Of a DNA stretch of 64,000 bases, positions 28,178 through 35,976 are shown piece after piece. Made by a program: the position numbers and the translations under genes. Origin of the DNA: DASUSH01 sp963785155. GTDB taxonomy: Bacteria; Actinomycetota; Thermoleophilia; Solirubrobacterales; 70-9. The notes beneath the pieces are model-generated. The model was given only the letters and a program-made list of their open reading frames with translations, ran no database searches and was not told where the DNA came from. The stretch spans positions 496,001-560,000 of the forward strand of contig CAWAUB010000004.1 in the NCBI GenBank assembly GCA_963785155.1. The letters are read 5' to 3'. Each line of letters opens with the position of its first letter. The first letter of the stretch is position 1.

Positions 28178-29077
28178 CTAGGCGGCGACGGCCGGGAGCT
28201 CCAGCCCGATCACCTTCAGGCGCCGGGTCAGCGCGGTGAAGGCGAACTGGTTCATCTCCACCGAATTGACGCCCATGTACTCGTACTCGTCGCCGAGCTC
28301 GTAGGCGGGCGGGACGAGGACGCCGGCTGCGGCCGGCAGGGTTTCGGCCAGCTTGTCCTGGGCGCGGCGGGCGAGGCCGGGGTCCTTGCACTTCTGCTGG
28401 AGGAACCACGTGCCGTAGGCGACGTGGCGGTGCTCGTCGCGGGAGATGTTCTTGAAGCCCTCGATGTGGCCGGGCAGGATCCCCTGGTCCTCGATGAACT
28501 GGGTCTGGAACCACTGGCCGGTCAGCGCCAGGGTCCCCTCGATGACCATGTGGTAGGTGACGATGTAATCGACCTTCGCCTCGAGGTCCGTCGGGTCGGC
28601 GATCAGCGCCTGGTTGGCCTGGACCAGGTGCTCGTCGAAGAGCACCGTGTAGGCGTCGTTGAGGTCGCCGCGAGCCCGGTCGAGCCGGTCCTCGTAGGTG
28701 CCGTCGTAGCGCAGGACCTGCTCGTAGAGGTTGTTGAAGTGCTGGGCATGGCGCGCCTCGTCGACCTGCTGGGTCGCCAGGAAGGCCTCCTCGTGCTGGG
28801 TCTCGTACGCCATCACAAGCCCGCTGAACTGGGTCGTCACCCGTTCCTCGCCGACGAAGAAGGCCGAGAGCCCGTACATCATCTCCTCGCGGGTCTCGTC
28901 GTCGAGGCCCTCCCAGTCGCGCTGGTCCTGGCTGAAGTCGATCGCGCCCGACTGCCACTGCTGCTTCTCCCACAGGCGGTAGAGCTCCGCCGGCTCCATC
29001 AGCGTCACGGAGCTCAGCTTCGACTCGTCCGTGATCGTCGCGACGTCGCCTTGCTGGGTGAGGTCCAAAAGGCTCAA
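28178..29077 (-). CDS. R2-like ligand-binding oxidase (R2lox) family protein
   Basis: A 299-residue ferritin-like diiron/Mn-Fe protein. Metal ligands are visible: E77 in VGEERV, E107 and H110 in DEARHAQ, E180 in HMVIEG, E215 and H218 in RDEHRH. V80 and Y175 sit exactly where R2lox proteins have the Val and Tyr that become cross-linked next to the Mn/Fe site. This favours R2lox over a true ribonucleotide reductase small subunit; the window also has a class II reductase that needs no R2. Its physiological substrate is unknown in the family. It lies 13 bp downstream of tRNA-Thr in minus-strand coordinates and 27 bp from the response regulator stop. Confidence 0.85.
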   Translation of the reverse strand: MSLLDLTQQGDVATITDESKLSSVTLMEPAELYRLWEKQQWQSGAIDFSQDQRDWEGLDDETREEMMYGLSAFFVGEERVTTQFSGLVMAYETQHEEAFLATQQVDEARHAQHFNNLYEQVLRYDGTYEDRLDRARGDLNDAYTVLFDEHLVQANQALIADPTDLEAKVDYIVTYHMVIEGTLALTGQWFQTQFIEDQGILPGHIEGFKNISRDEHRHVAYGTWFLQQKCKDPGLARRAQDKLAETLPAAAGVLVPPAYELGDEYEYMGVNSVEMNQFAFTALTRRLKVIGLELPAVAA

Positions 29078-29104
29078 GGATGCTCCTCCTTGTCGTCCTG
29101 CCGG

Positions 29105-29812
29105 CTAGCTCTCGGCGAGCTTATATCCCACACCGCGCACGGTCAGCACGAGCTCGGGCTCCTGCGGGTCGCGCTCGACCTTCTGGCGCAGGTTGGAGAT
29201 GTGGACGTCGCAGGCGCGCACGTCGCCGCGGAACTCGGCCTGCCAGAGCTCCTCCATGATGTCCTTGCGGCTGAAGACCTGGCCCGGGCGGTCGGCGAGC
29301 AGGCGCAGGACCTGGAACTCGGAGCGGGTCAGGTTGACGGGCTCGCCGCGGATCGTGACCAGATGGCGGGCGAGGTCGATGCGGACGCTGCCCGCCTCGA
29401 TCGTCTGGCCGGCCTCGGCGGTCGACGAGCGGTCGAGCTCGCGACGGCGGAGCTGGGCGCGGACGCGGCCGATCAACTCGCGGACGGAGAACGGCTTCGT
29501 CACGTAGTCGTCGGCCCCGACCTCGAGCCCGACGACCTTGTCGACCTCGGCGTCCTTGGCGGTGAGCAGGATGATCGGGATCGGGCTGCGGTTGCGCACG
29601 TCACGGCAGAGGTCGAGGCCGCTGCGGCCCGGCATCATGATGTCGAGGATGAGCAGGTCGTAGCTCGGCTCCTCGCCGCCGAGCTTCTCCTCGGCGTCGT
29701 CGCCGTCGACCGCCTTCGTGACCTCGAAGCCCTCCTGCTCGAGCGCGTAGGAGACGGAGTCGCGCAGGGACGGCTCATCGTCAGCGATCAGGATCCTGGG
29801 ATTGGCCATCAT
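29105..29812 (-). CDS. OmpR/PhoB-family response regulator
   Basis: A 235-residue regulator. The receiver domain has ILIADDEPSL, phosphoacceptor D57 in LILDIMMPGRSG, the conserved Thr in ILLTAKD and the Lys in YVTKPFS. The C-terminal winged helix shows LTRSEFQVLRLLADRPGQVFS and RACDVHISNLRQKVE, ending VRGVGYKL. It pairs with the sensor kinase encoded just upstream on the same strand (22 bp gap). The PhoB/RegX3-type architecture suggests phosphate or envelope sensing, but no target site was identified. Confidence 0.95.
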   Translation of the reverse strand: MMANPRILIADDEPSLRDSVSYALEQEGFEVTKAVDGDDAEEKLGGEEPSYDLLILDIMMPGRSGLDLCRDVRNRSPIPIILLTAKDAEVDKVVGLEVGADDYVTKPFSVRELIGRVRAQLRRRELDRSSTAEAGQTIEAGSVRIDLARHLVTIRGEPVNLTRSEFQVLRLLADRPGQVFSRKDIMEELWQAEFRGDVRACDVHISNLRQKVERDPQEPELVLTVRGVGYKLAES

Positions 29813-29834
29813 CAGATTTCGCTTGCCTCCATGC

Positions 29835-31577
29835 TCATGCGACCGGGGTCGCGCTCGGTTCGGCGATCGGCAGGCGGACCCAGAAGACGCTCCCGGACCC
29901 GGGCTCCGAGGTGACCCCGATCTCCCCGCCCATCACCTCGATCATCCGCTTCGCGATCGAGAGGCCCAGGCCGAAGCCCTCGCTCTCGAGCTGGGCACTG
30001 CCGCGGTAGAAGCGCTCGAAGACGCGGCCCACCTCGTCGGGGGGAATACCAAGCCCGGTGTCTTCTACCTCGATCTTCACGTCAGAACTCCCGTCGCGGC
30101 GGGCGCGAAGGGTAACGGTGCCCGGCGCGGGCGTGTGCTTGAAGGAGTTCGTCAGCAGGCCGATCAAAACCTGCCTGAGCAGCACGGGATCGGCCTTGGC
30201 GGCAAGCTCGGGATCGGTCTCGACGTGGAGCTTGATGCCGTCCGGCGGGGTAATGGCCTCGGCTGCCTCCTCGACCGCGAGCCTGACCCCCACCACCTCG
30301 GCCTCGCCCTCGCCGATCGCCTCCATCCGCGCCAGGGTCAACAGGGAATGGGTGAGCCGGCTGACCCGTTCCGTGTCGACCGCGAGCCGGCGCAGGAAGT
30401 GCTCGCGTGCCTCCGGGTCGTCCTTGGCGCCTGACTCGAGCACCTCGATCGCGCCGGAGATGCCCGCGATCGGGTTGCGCAGCTCGTGCGCGGCGTTGGA
30501 GACGAACTCGCGCTCGGCGAGCTCGCGCTGGAGCTCCTCGGTGCGATCGCGGACGACCATCAGGACCGCGTCCTCTGCCGGGATCGCCCGCGCGTTCAGT
30601 CCGTAGACGCGGTCGCCGACCCGCAGGCCGTCGTGGGAGGACTCGCCGCGATCCGCCGCGCGGCGGAACCATGGCCGCAGCGACTCGATCGGCCGGCCGT
30701 CGACGCCGATCATCCGGCGGGCCGCGGGGTTGGCGAAGCGGACATCGCCCTCCGGGGACACGACCATCACCGCGTCCCCGAGCGACTCGAAGATCGCGGA
30801 CAGTCGGTCGCGCTCGGAGGAGAGCGCGTCGAAGCTCTGGCGCAGGGCCAGCCGCATCCGCTCGAGGGCGCGACCGAGATCCCCGATCTCGTCGCGGCCG
30901 CGGGCGCGGACCGGCCGGTCGAGGCGGCCGGCCGCGATCTGCGCGGCCGCCGAGGCGAGCCGTCGCAGCCGCGGGGTGATCAGGCTCGAGATCAGAATCG
31001 CCACGAGGATCGACACGCCCACCGCGATCAGGAGCGTCGTGAGCCGGTCCTCCTGGAGGGCGTCGAAGGACTGCTGGAGCGCCTCCGGCCGAGTGGCCTG
31101 GGCGAGCACGGCGCCGACCACGTTGCCCTCGACGTCGATGGGGGCGCCGACGATCGTCGCGCCGCCCACGTCCGCCTGGAAGAGATTGCCGTCGAGCGCT
31201 GCGCGGACGGCCTCCTCGCGGCGGGGGACGTCGTCGAGGTTCTCGCCCGTCTTCGTGACGCGTGCGGTCAGCAGCCGCTGCTGCGGGTCGAAGACCCATG
31301 CGGAGTAGTTCTCGGTGACGTTGGAGCGGGTGCGAAAGTCGATCCGGCCCCCGAGCTCGAGCCGGGCGGCGAGCCGCCTGGTGCGCTCGATCGCGATCTC
31401 CGCCTCGCGGGTGTTGATCGCCTCGCTCGTGCGGTCGCTGACGAAGAGGTAGACCGAGCCGGCGGTGATCAGCCCGACACCGGCGAACGCGATCGCGAGC
31501 AGCAGCCGGACGCCGAGGCGGCGCCGGGGCGCGGCGCTGCCCTGCGCCTGAGTGCGCTCGAACTCGCTGGTATCCAT
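29835..31577 (-). CDS. Sensor histidine kinase (TM-sensor-TM-HAMP-PAS-HisKA-HATPase)
   Basis: A 580-residue kinase. TM1 is VRLLLAIAFAGVGLITAGSV near residues 23-43, an extracytoplasmic domain extends to about 175, TM2 is TTLLIAVGVSILVAILISS, then HAMP (LASAAAQIAAGRLDRPV), a PAS module (AIFESLGDAVMVVSPEGDV) and HisKA with the phosphorylated His near residue 363 in SNAAHELRNPIAG. The ATPase domain has GLLTNSFKHTP (N box), DTGLGIPPDE (G1) and GFGLGLSIAKRMI (G2). It is the cognate kinase of the response regulator downstream. Nothing unusual in length. Confidence 0.95.
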   Translation of the reverse strand: MDTSEFERTQAQGSAAPRRRLGVRLLLAIAFAGVGLITAGSVYLFVSDRTSEAINTREAEIAIERTRRLAARLELGGRIDFRTRSNVTENYSAWVFDPQQRLLTARVTKTGENLDDVPRREEAVRAALDGNLFQADVGGATIVGAPIDVEGNVVGAVLAQATRPEALQQSFDALQEDRLTTLLIAVGVSILVAILISSLITPRLRRLASAAAQIAAGRLDRPVRARGRDEIGDLGRALERMRLALRQSFDALSSERDRLSAIFESLGDAVMVVSPEGDVRFANPAARRMIGVDGRPIESLRPWFRRAADRGESSHDGLRVGDRVYGLNARAIPAEDAVLMVVRDRTEELQRELAEREFVSNAAHELRNPIAGISGAIEVLESGAKDDPEAREHFLRRLAVDTERVSRLTHSLLTLARMEAIGEGEAEVVGVRLAVEEAAEAITPPDGIKLHVETDPELAAKADPVLLRQVLIGLLTNSFKHTPAPGTVTLRARRDGSSDVKIEVEDTGLGIPPDEVGRVFERFYRGSAQLESEGFGLGLSIAKRMIEVMGGEIGVTSEPGSGSVFWVRLPIAEPSATPVA

Positions 31578-31586
31578 CGCCTCCTC

Positions 31587-32777
31587 TCAGGGGGACGATA
31601 AGAGGTACGACGCGCGGAACGACAGGGATTCGAGGGCAAGCTCCTCGGAGACGTTCACGCGCAGCCGTCGCCGCGCCTCGAGCGTGAGCTCCGCCGCGCG
31701 GCGGGCGCGGCGCGGATCCACTCCGGCGGCTGCCGCCTCGAGCTCGGCCACGCGATCGGCGTTGAGGACCACCTCGGTTGCGCCCTCGGCGACTGCGGAG
31801 AGATCACGGAACCAGGCGCCGAGCAGTCCGATGGAGAGGTCGAGGAGGTCGGTGCGCCGCCGCCGGCCGGCCCGTTTCCCGGCCGCGGCCGCGTCGCGGG
31901 CGGCGCGCTTCGCCGCGGCGCCACCGGCCGCCTCGCCGCGCTCCTTCATCTTGCGCTCGACGGCTGCGGCCTCATCCGCGCCCTGTGCCTCGGCGAGCCT
32001 GAGCAGGTTCCCCCACGGAGCACCCGTGAGCTCGTCGCTACGGATCGCGGCAGCCCAGCTTTCAACCGCCTTTCGCAACTCAACCCCAGGGGGCGAGGCG
32101 AGAAACCGGGCCCGATCGGCGTCACCGTTCGCCAGGCGGGCGGCGGCGCGGAGGGAGCGGGGATCGGACACGCCGCCCGGGCGAGTCTGTGGGAAGTCCG
32201 GGTGGTGTGTCCGATCCCCGCTCCCTCCCCGCAGCAACTCCTCAATCGCCTCCGCAGAAAGCGCGGTGAACCGGACCGTCTGGCAGCGTGACTTGACCGT
32301 CCCCTTCAGCCCGTCCGGCTCGGAGCTGATCAGGATCAGGTGGGCGAAGGAAGGCGGCTCCTCGAGTGTCCTGAGCAGCGCGTTCTGGCTCTCGTCCGCC
32401 ATCGCGTCAGCCGCCTCGATCACGAACACGCGCCGATCGCCCTCGAAGGGGCGATAGGCGATCCCCTTGATCACCTGCTCGCGGACCTCCTCGACCAGGT
32501 GCTGAGCGCCCGGCGGGGTGAGCCAGACGAGGTCGGGGTGAGGAGAGGGATCGGTGAGGGTTCGCCGCCGCGCGCTCTCTGGGTCGGGAGCGCCGTCGGC
32601 GAGCAGCTCGGCAGCGAAGGCGCGTGCGGCGTCGCGCATGCCGCTGCCGCCGGGCCCGGCGAAGAGGTAGGCGTGTGAGGGCCCGGCGGAAAGCGCCGCC
32701 GCCAGGGCAGCGCGGGCCGCGGCCTGGCGCTCGGTCGCCTCGACGAGGTGGTCAGGGAGCGTGGCGGCGGTACTCAA
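31587..32777 (-). CDS. holB: DNA polymerase III delta' subunit (clamp loader) with palindromic insertion
   Basis: A 396-residue AAA+ clamp-loader subunit. The P-loop is degenerate (GPGGSGMRDAA, no Lys), as expected for delta', which does not hydrolyse ATP. IEAADAMADESQNALLRTLEEPP and ISSEPDGLKGTVKSRCQTVRF (sensor 1 and the SRC motif) are diagnostic. Between EELLR and RAAARLANGDADRARF lie about 25 residues (GGSGDRTHHPDFPQTRPGG...) that do not fit the family; they are encoded by a 22-bp inverted repeat at 32150-32228. The start overlaps the tmk stop by 4 bp. Confidence 0.9.
   Translation of the reverse strand: MSTAATLPDHLVEATERQAAARAALAAALSAGPSHAYLFAGPGGSGMRDAARAFAAELLADGAPDPESARRRTLTDPSPHPDLVWLTPPGAQHLVEEVREQVIKGIAYRPFEGDRRVFVIEAADAMADESQNALLRTLEEPPSFAHLILISSEPDGLKGTVKSRCQTVRFTALSAEAIEELLRGGSGDRTHHPDFPQTRPGGVSDPRSLRAAARLANGDADRARFLASPPGVELRKAVESWAAAIRSDELTGAPWGNLLRLAEAQGADEAAAVERKMKERGEAAGGAAAKRAARDAAAAGKRAGRRRRTDLLDLSIGLLGAWFRDLSAVAEGATEVVLNADRVAELEAAAAGVDPRRARRAAELTLEARRRLRVNVSEELALESLSFRASYLLSSP
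32150..32228. repeat. Inverted repeat inserted in frame in holB
   Basis: A perfect 22-bp arm runs from 32150 to 32171 (starts GGAGGGAGCGGGGATC) and its exact complement from 32207 to 32228. The next ten bases inward also pair at seven positions, so the stem may reach about 30 bp around a short loop. The reading frame stays open through it. It resembles in-gene palindromic elements such as those described in Rickettsia. Confidence 0.85.
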
Positions 32778-33409
32778 GCGCTCTGACCCCTCTGTCCCCG
32801 CCGCTCCTCGACTGCGGCCATCACCCGCGCCTGCACGTCCTCGACCTCGCCGGCGGCGTCGATCGCGACGATCCGCTCCGGGTTCGCCGCCGCGATCTCG
32901 TCGTAGGCCTCGGCGACCTTGCGCTGGAAGGAGATCCCCTCGGCCTCGAAGCGGTCCGAGCCGTCGGCGTCGCCGGCGGCCAGCCGCTGCTGGCCACGCT
33001 CCTCGGCGAGATCGGGGTCGACCCGCAGCAACACGGTGAGGTCGGGGAGGCAGTCGGCGATCGCCAGCTCGTTGAGCCTCCCCACGGCCTCGACCCCGAG
33101 CCCGCGCGCAGCGCCCTGGTAGGCGGCGGTCGAATCGACGAAGCGGTCGGAGACGATGTCGCGTCCCTCGTCCAGGGCGGGCTTGATCACCCGCGCGCAG
33201 AGCTCGGCGCGGGCGGCACAGAAAAGGAGCAGCTCGGCGCGGGCGTCGAGCTCGACATCGGGGTCCTTCAACAGCTCGCGGATCCGCTCGCCCGCCTCGG
33301 TGCCACCGGGCTCGCGCAGCCGCAACGTCTTAGGCCCGAGGGCGTCGGCGAGCAGACCAGCCTGCGTGGTCTTCCCCGAGCGGTCGATGCCCTCGAGCGT
33401 GATGAACAC
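32774..33409 (-). CDS. tmk: Thymidylate kinase
   Basis: A 211-residue kinase phosphorylating dTMP to dTDP. The P-loop is LEGIDRSGKTTQAG at residues 5-18, followed by REPGGTEAGERIRELL (substrate loop), the DR motif in IVSDRFVDSTAAYQGAARG and LLRVDPDLAEERGQQRL. The length is normal, but the last residues GQRGQSA are encoded by the dispersed 15-bp sequence shared with 12630. The stop overlaps the holB ATG, and the topA stop follows 10 bp upstream, so topA, tmk and holB form one operon. Confidence 0.95.
   Translation of the reverse strand: MFITLEGIDRSGKTTQAGLLADALGPKTLRLREPGGTEAGERIRELLKDPDVELDARAELLLFCAARAELCARVIKPALDEGRDIVSDRFVDSTAAYQGAARGLGVEAVGRLNELAIADCLPDLTVLLRVDPDLAEERGQQRLAAGDADGSDRFEAEGISFQRKVAEAYDEIAAANPERIVAIDAAGEVEDVQARVMAAVEERRGQRGQSA
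32785..32799. repeat. 15-bp dispersed sequence, copy 2
   Basis: Exact copy of GACCCCTCTGTCCCC at 12630-12644. Here it forms the 3' end of tmk, adding GQRGQ to the protein. With TCTGA before it, it reads TCTGACCCC, the same core as the palindrome at 14086-14098. Confidence 0.5.
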
Positions 33410-33418
33410 CCGGAGCGG

Positions 33419-35773
33419 CTACTTCTTCGCGGGGGCGCGCTTGCGAGCGCCGTTTTTTGCGCCGCGCGCGCGCTTTACGCGGGTCGTGTCAACAAGGGGC
33501 GCGTCGTCCTTCTTCGCGCCGTCGTCGCCCTTCCCGTCCTCGCCCTCCGCCTCGGCCGCCGCGGCCTTCTCGGCCTCGCGGGCCTCCTTGGCGGCCTGGC
33601 GCTCGGCGCGCTTCTCGCGCATCTCGACCATCGTCGGGCAGTCGTCGTTCAGGCAGAGCTTCCAGGGCCGGCCGCGGAAACCCTTGACGGTGAGCCGCGG
33701 CGTCACGCCGCAGACGGAGCAGCGCTCCTCGAGCCGCCAGAGCTCGTAGCCGCGGCCGGGGAGCGGCCGGGTGAAGTCGCAGGAGTCGGGGTCCTCGGGG
33801 TTGTCGCGGTTGTAGCCCTCGCAGCCGACGAAGCGCTTGCCTCCGCGCAGCTCGATGATCCGCAGCCGGTTCGGGGAGCCGTCCTCGTGGGTGCGCTTCT
33901 TCTCCTCGCAGACGGGACAGGGCCCGAGGAACTTGTCCTCGTCCATCCCGGCCCAGATCTCCTTGGCGAGGTCCTCGCGCTGCTTCTCGAGCTCCGTCGT
34001 CGTCCCGTGCAGCATCTCGCGGCTCGATGAGAGCACCGCGTCCTTCTGCTGCCTGCCGGCGGCGATCTCGTCCATGATCTTCTCGAGCTCGGCCGTCATC
34101 TCCGGCGTCGCCATCCGCGGGACGTACTTGTGGAACGCCTTGTACATCGCGATCCCCGTCTCCGAGGGCTCGGGCGGGTTGTTGAAGACGTAGCCGCGGT
34201 CGTAGAGCTTCTGGATGATGTCGGCGCGCGTTGCCTTCGTGCCGAGGCCCTGCTCCTCCATCATCTCGACGAGCTTGCCCTGGCTGATCCGCGAAGCCGG
34301 CTGGGTCTCCTTGTCGACGATCCACGGATCGCCCTCGATCGGCAGCTCCTGGCCCTCCTCGAGCTTCGGCAGCTCGTCGTCGCGGGAGCGGGCGTAGGTG
34401 TAGATCGCGCCGAAGCCCTCCTCGACGACGACCGAGCCGCGGACGAAGTACTCCTCGGAGCCCGCCTTGATGTCGGCGCGGGTCCCCTCGGTGACCATCG
34501 GCGGTGCGAAGGTCGCGAGGAAGCGGCGGGCGACGAGCTCGTAGACGCGGCGCTTCGGGCCCTCGAGCGCCTCCGGGTTCACGGCCTGGGTCGGGTAGAT
34601 CGGCGGGTGGTCGGTGGTCTCCTTCTTGCCGCGGGTCGGCTCCAGCTTTCCGTCGAGCAGGAACGAGGCCGCGGCGAACTCCGGCCGCTTGACGAGCGAG
34701 GAGACGAGCTCCTTGGTCGGCAGCGACGCCGGGTAGACCGTGTTGTCCGTGCGCGGGTAGGAGATGAACCCGTCCATATAAAGGTCCTCGGCGACCCGCA
34801 TCGCGCTCTTCGGCGTCATCCCGAGCCGGCTCGATGCCTCGGTGGTGAAGGCGGTGGTGTTGAACGGGGCGGGCGGCTTGCGTGTGTTCTTGCGTGCGGT
34901 GATCTCGCTGACCACGCCGGGGCTCTTCGTGCCCGCGATCGCGGCCTCCGCCTCGGCCTTCTCCCAGAACTTGTCCGTCTTGTGATGCGCCTCGAACGCG
35001 CCAGCCGGATGGGTGAAGTTGGCGAAGACCTCCCAGTACGGCTTCGCGACGTGGGCGCGGCGCTCGAGCTCGCGCTCGACGACCAGCGCCAGCGTCGGGC
35101 TCTGGACGCGGCCGACGGAGAGGAAGTTGGAGCCGAAGCGCCGCGTGGCGAGGGAGACAGCGCGGGTCAGCGTCGCGCCCCAGATCAGGTCGATGTCCTG
35201 GCGCGCCGCGCCAGCGTTGGCGAGGTCGTACGAGAGCTCGTCGAGGTCGCCGAAGGCGCGCTCGATCTCCTCCTTGGTCAGCGCCGAGTAGCGGGCGCGG
35301 AGGATCTTTGGCCGCTCGCGCGTGAGGGTCGCCGCGGGCGCCCGCTCGGTGTCACCTTCGGAGGTCGCGTTGGCCAGCTCGCCGACGATGTCCGGGTTCG
35401 CCGCGAAGGCCTCGGCGAGCGCCTCGAGCCCGATCAGCTCGCCCTCGCGGTCGAAGTCGGTCCCGATCACGATCGAGTCGGCCTCCTTGGCGAGCTTGCG
35501 AACCGCCTTGACGACGTTCTTGTCCGTCGGCTCGGTGGTCAGCTCGGCGTCGATCAGCTCGTGAAGGTCGGTCTCCTGCCAGTTCGAGTAGCCCTCGGGG
35601 AAGGCCGGCCCGACCACGTGGCCCTTGAGCCCGACCGTGCGCTCGTCGCCGTCCGGGCCCGACCAGGTGTAGTAGGGGACCTTGTAGGACTTGTCCTCCT
35701 TGGCGCTGCCGCCGGAGAGGATCTGGGCGATCTTCTTCGCGGAGTTGTTCTTCTCGGTGACGATCAGGCGCAT
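33419..35773 (-). CDS. topA: Type IA DNA topoisomerase I, archaeal-like
   Basis: A 784-residue topoisomerase. The Toprim domain has LIVTEKNNSAKKIAQILSGG, the acidic DxDxxxD-type IGTDFDREGELIG, then SVGRVQSPTLALVVERELE, and the catalytic Tyr near residue 339 in GFISYPRTDNTVY. Two C-terminal zinc ribbons (CPVCEEKKR with CEGYN, and CSVCGV with CLNDDC) and a Lys/Ala-rich tail follow. The N-terminus and the Toprim wording resemble archaeal topoisomerase I more than the usual bacterial TopA, from reading only. It relaxes negative supercoils. It lies upstream of tmk and holB with a 10-bp gap. Confidence 0.92.
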   Translation of the reverse strand: MRLIVTEKNNSAKKIAQILSGGSAKEDKSYKVPYYTWSGPDGDERTVGLKGHVVGPAFPEGYSNWQETDLHELIDAELTTEPTDKNVVKAVRKLAKEADSIVIGTDFDREGELIGLEALAEAFAANPDIVGELANATSEGDTERAPAATLTRERPKILRARYSALTKEEIERAFGDLDELSYDLANAGAARQDIDLIWGATLTRAVSLATRRFGSNFLSVGRVQSPTLALVVERELERRAHVAKPYWEVFANFTHPAGAFEAHHKTDKFWEKAEAEAAIAGTKSPGVVSEITARKNTRKPPAPFNTTAFTTEASSRLGMTPKSAMRVAEDLYMDGFISYPRTDNTVYPASLPTKELVSSLVKRPEFAAASFLLDGKLEPTRGKKETTDHPPIYPTQAVNPEALEGPKRRVYELVARRFLATFAPPMVTEGTRADIKAGSEEYFVRGSVVVEEGFGAIYTYARSRDDELPKLEEGQELPIEGDPWIVDKETQPASRISQGKLVEMMEEQGLGTKATRADIIQKLYDRGYVFNNPPEPSETGIAMYKAFHKYVPRMATPEMTAELEKIMDEIAAGRQQKDAVLSSSREMLHGTTTELEKQREDLAKEIWAGMDEDKFLGPCPVCEEKKRTHEDGSPNRLRIIELRGGKRFVGCEGYNRDNPEDPDSCDFTRPLPGRGYELWRLEERCSVCGVTPRLTVKGFRGRPWKLCLNDDCPTMVEMREKRAERQAAKEAREAEKAAAAEAEGEDGKGDDGAKKDDAPLVDTTRVKRARGAKNGARKRAPAKK

Positions 35774-35823
35774 TTGCGGCGAGCGTAGCAGTAGGCCTGG
35801 GCGGTGAAATCAGGGTGAGAGGA

Positions 35824-35840
35824 GGCCCCCGGAGGGGGCC
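35824..35840 (-). terminator. GC hairpin upstream of topA
   Basis: GGCCCCC and GGGGGCC enclose the triplet GGA. On the minus strand it lies after the GH5 gene and about 50 bp before the topA start, so it may terminate the GH5 transcript. There is no T-tract. Confidence 0.4.
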
Positions 35841-35887
35841 GTGGTGGCAGGACGAGGAACAAATCCGCCGGAATCCCTCGAATAACT

Positions 35888-35924
35888 CCGCCGGAATCCT
35901 CCGCTTCGCGTCCGGTTCCGGCGG
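35888..35924. repeat. Dispersed 37-bp hairpin, copy 2
   Basis: CCGCCGGAA and TTCCGGCGG enclose the same 19-base middle as the copy at 18542-18578. A partial copy of its left edge (TCCGCCGGAATCC) lies just before it at 35871-35883. This copy is intergenic, between the GH5 gene and topA. Confidence 0.8.
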
Positions 35925-35976
35925 GGCGTTTGTGTCGAGCTGCTGCGCCTGGAGTCGAGCAGTCGGATCGGGCGAC

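Noticed and set aside
28424..29914. Long open frame (496 codons) on the plus strand
   Set aside because: Antisense of the R2lox and response regulator genes; no recognisable domain.
34130..35788. Long open frame (552 codons) on the plus strand
   Set aside because: Antisense of topA with the same low-complexity character; topA has clear catalytic motifs.
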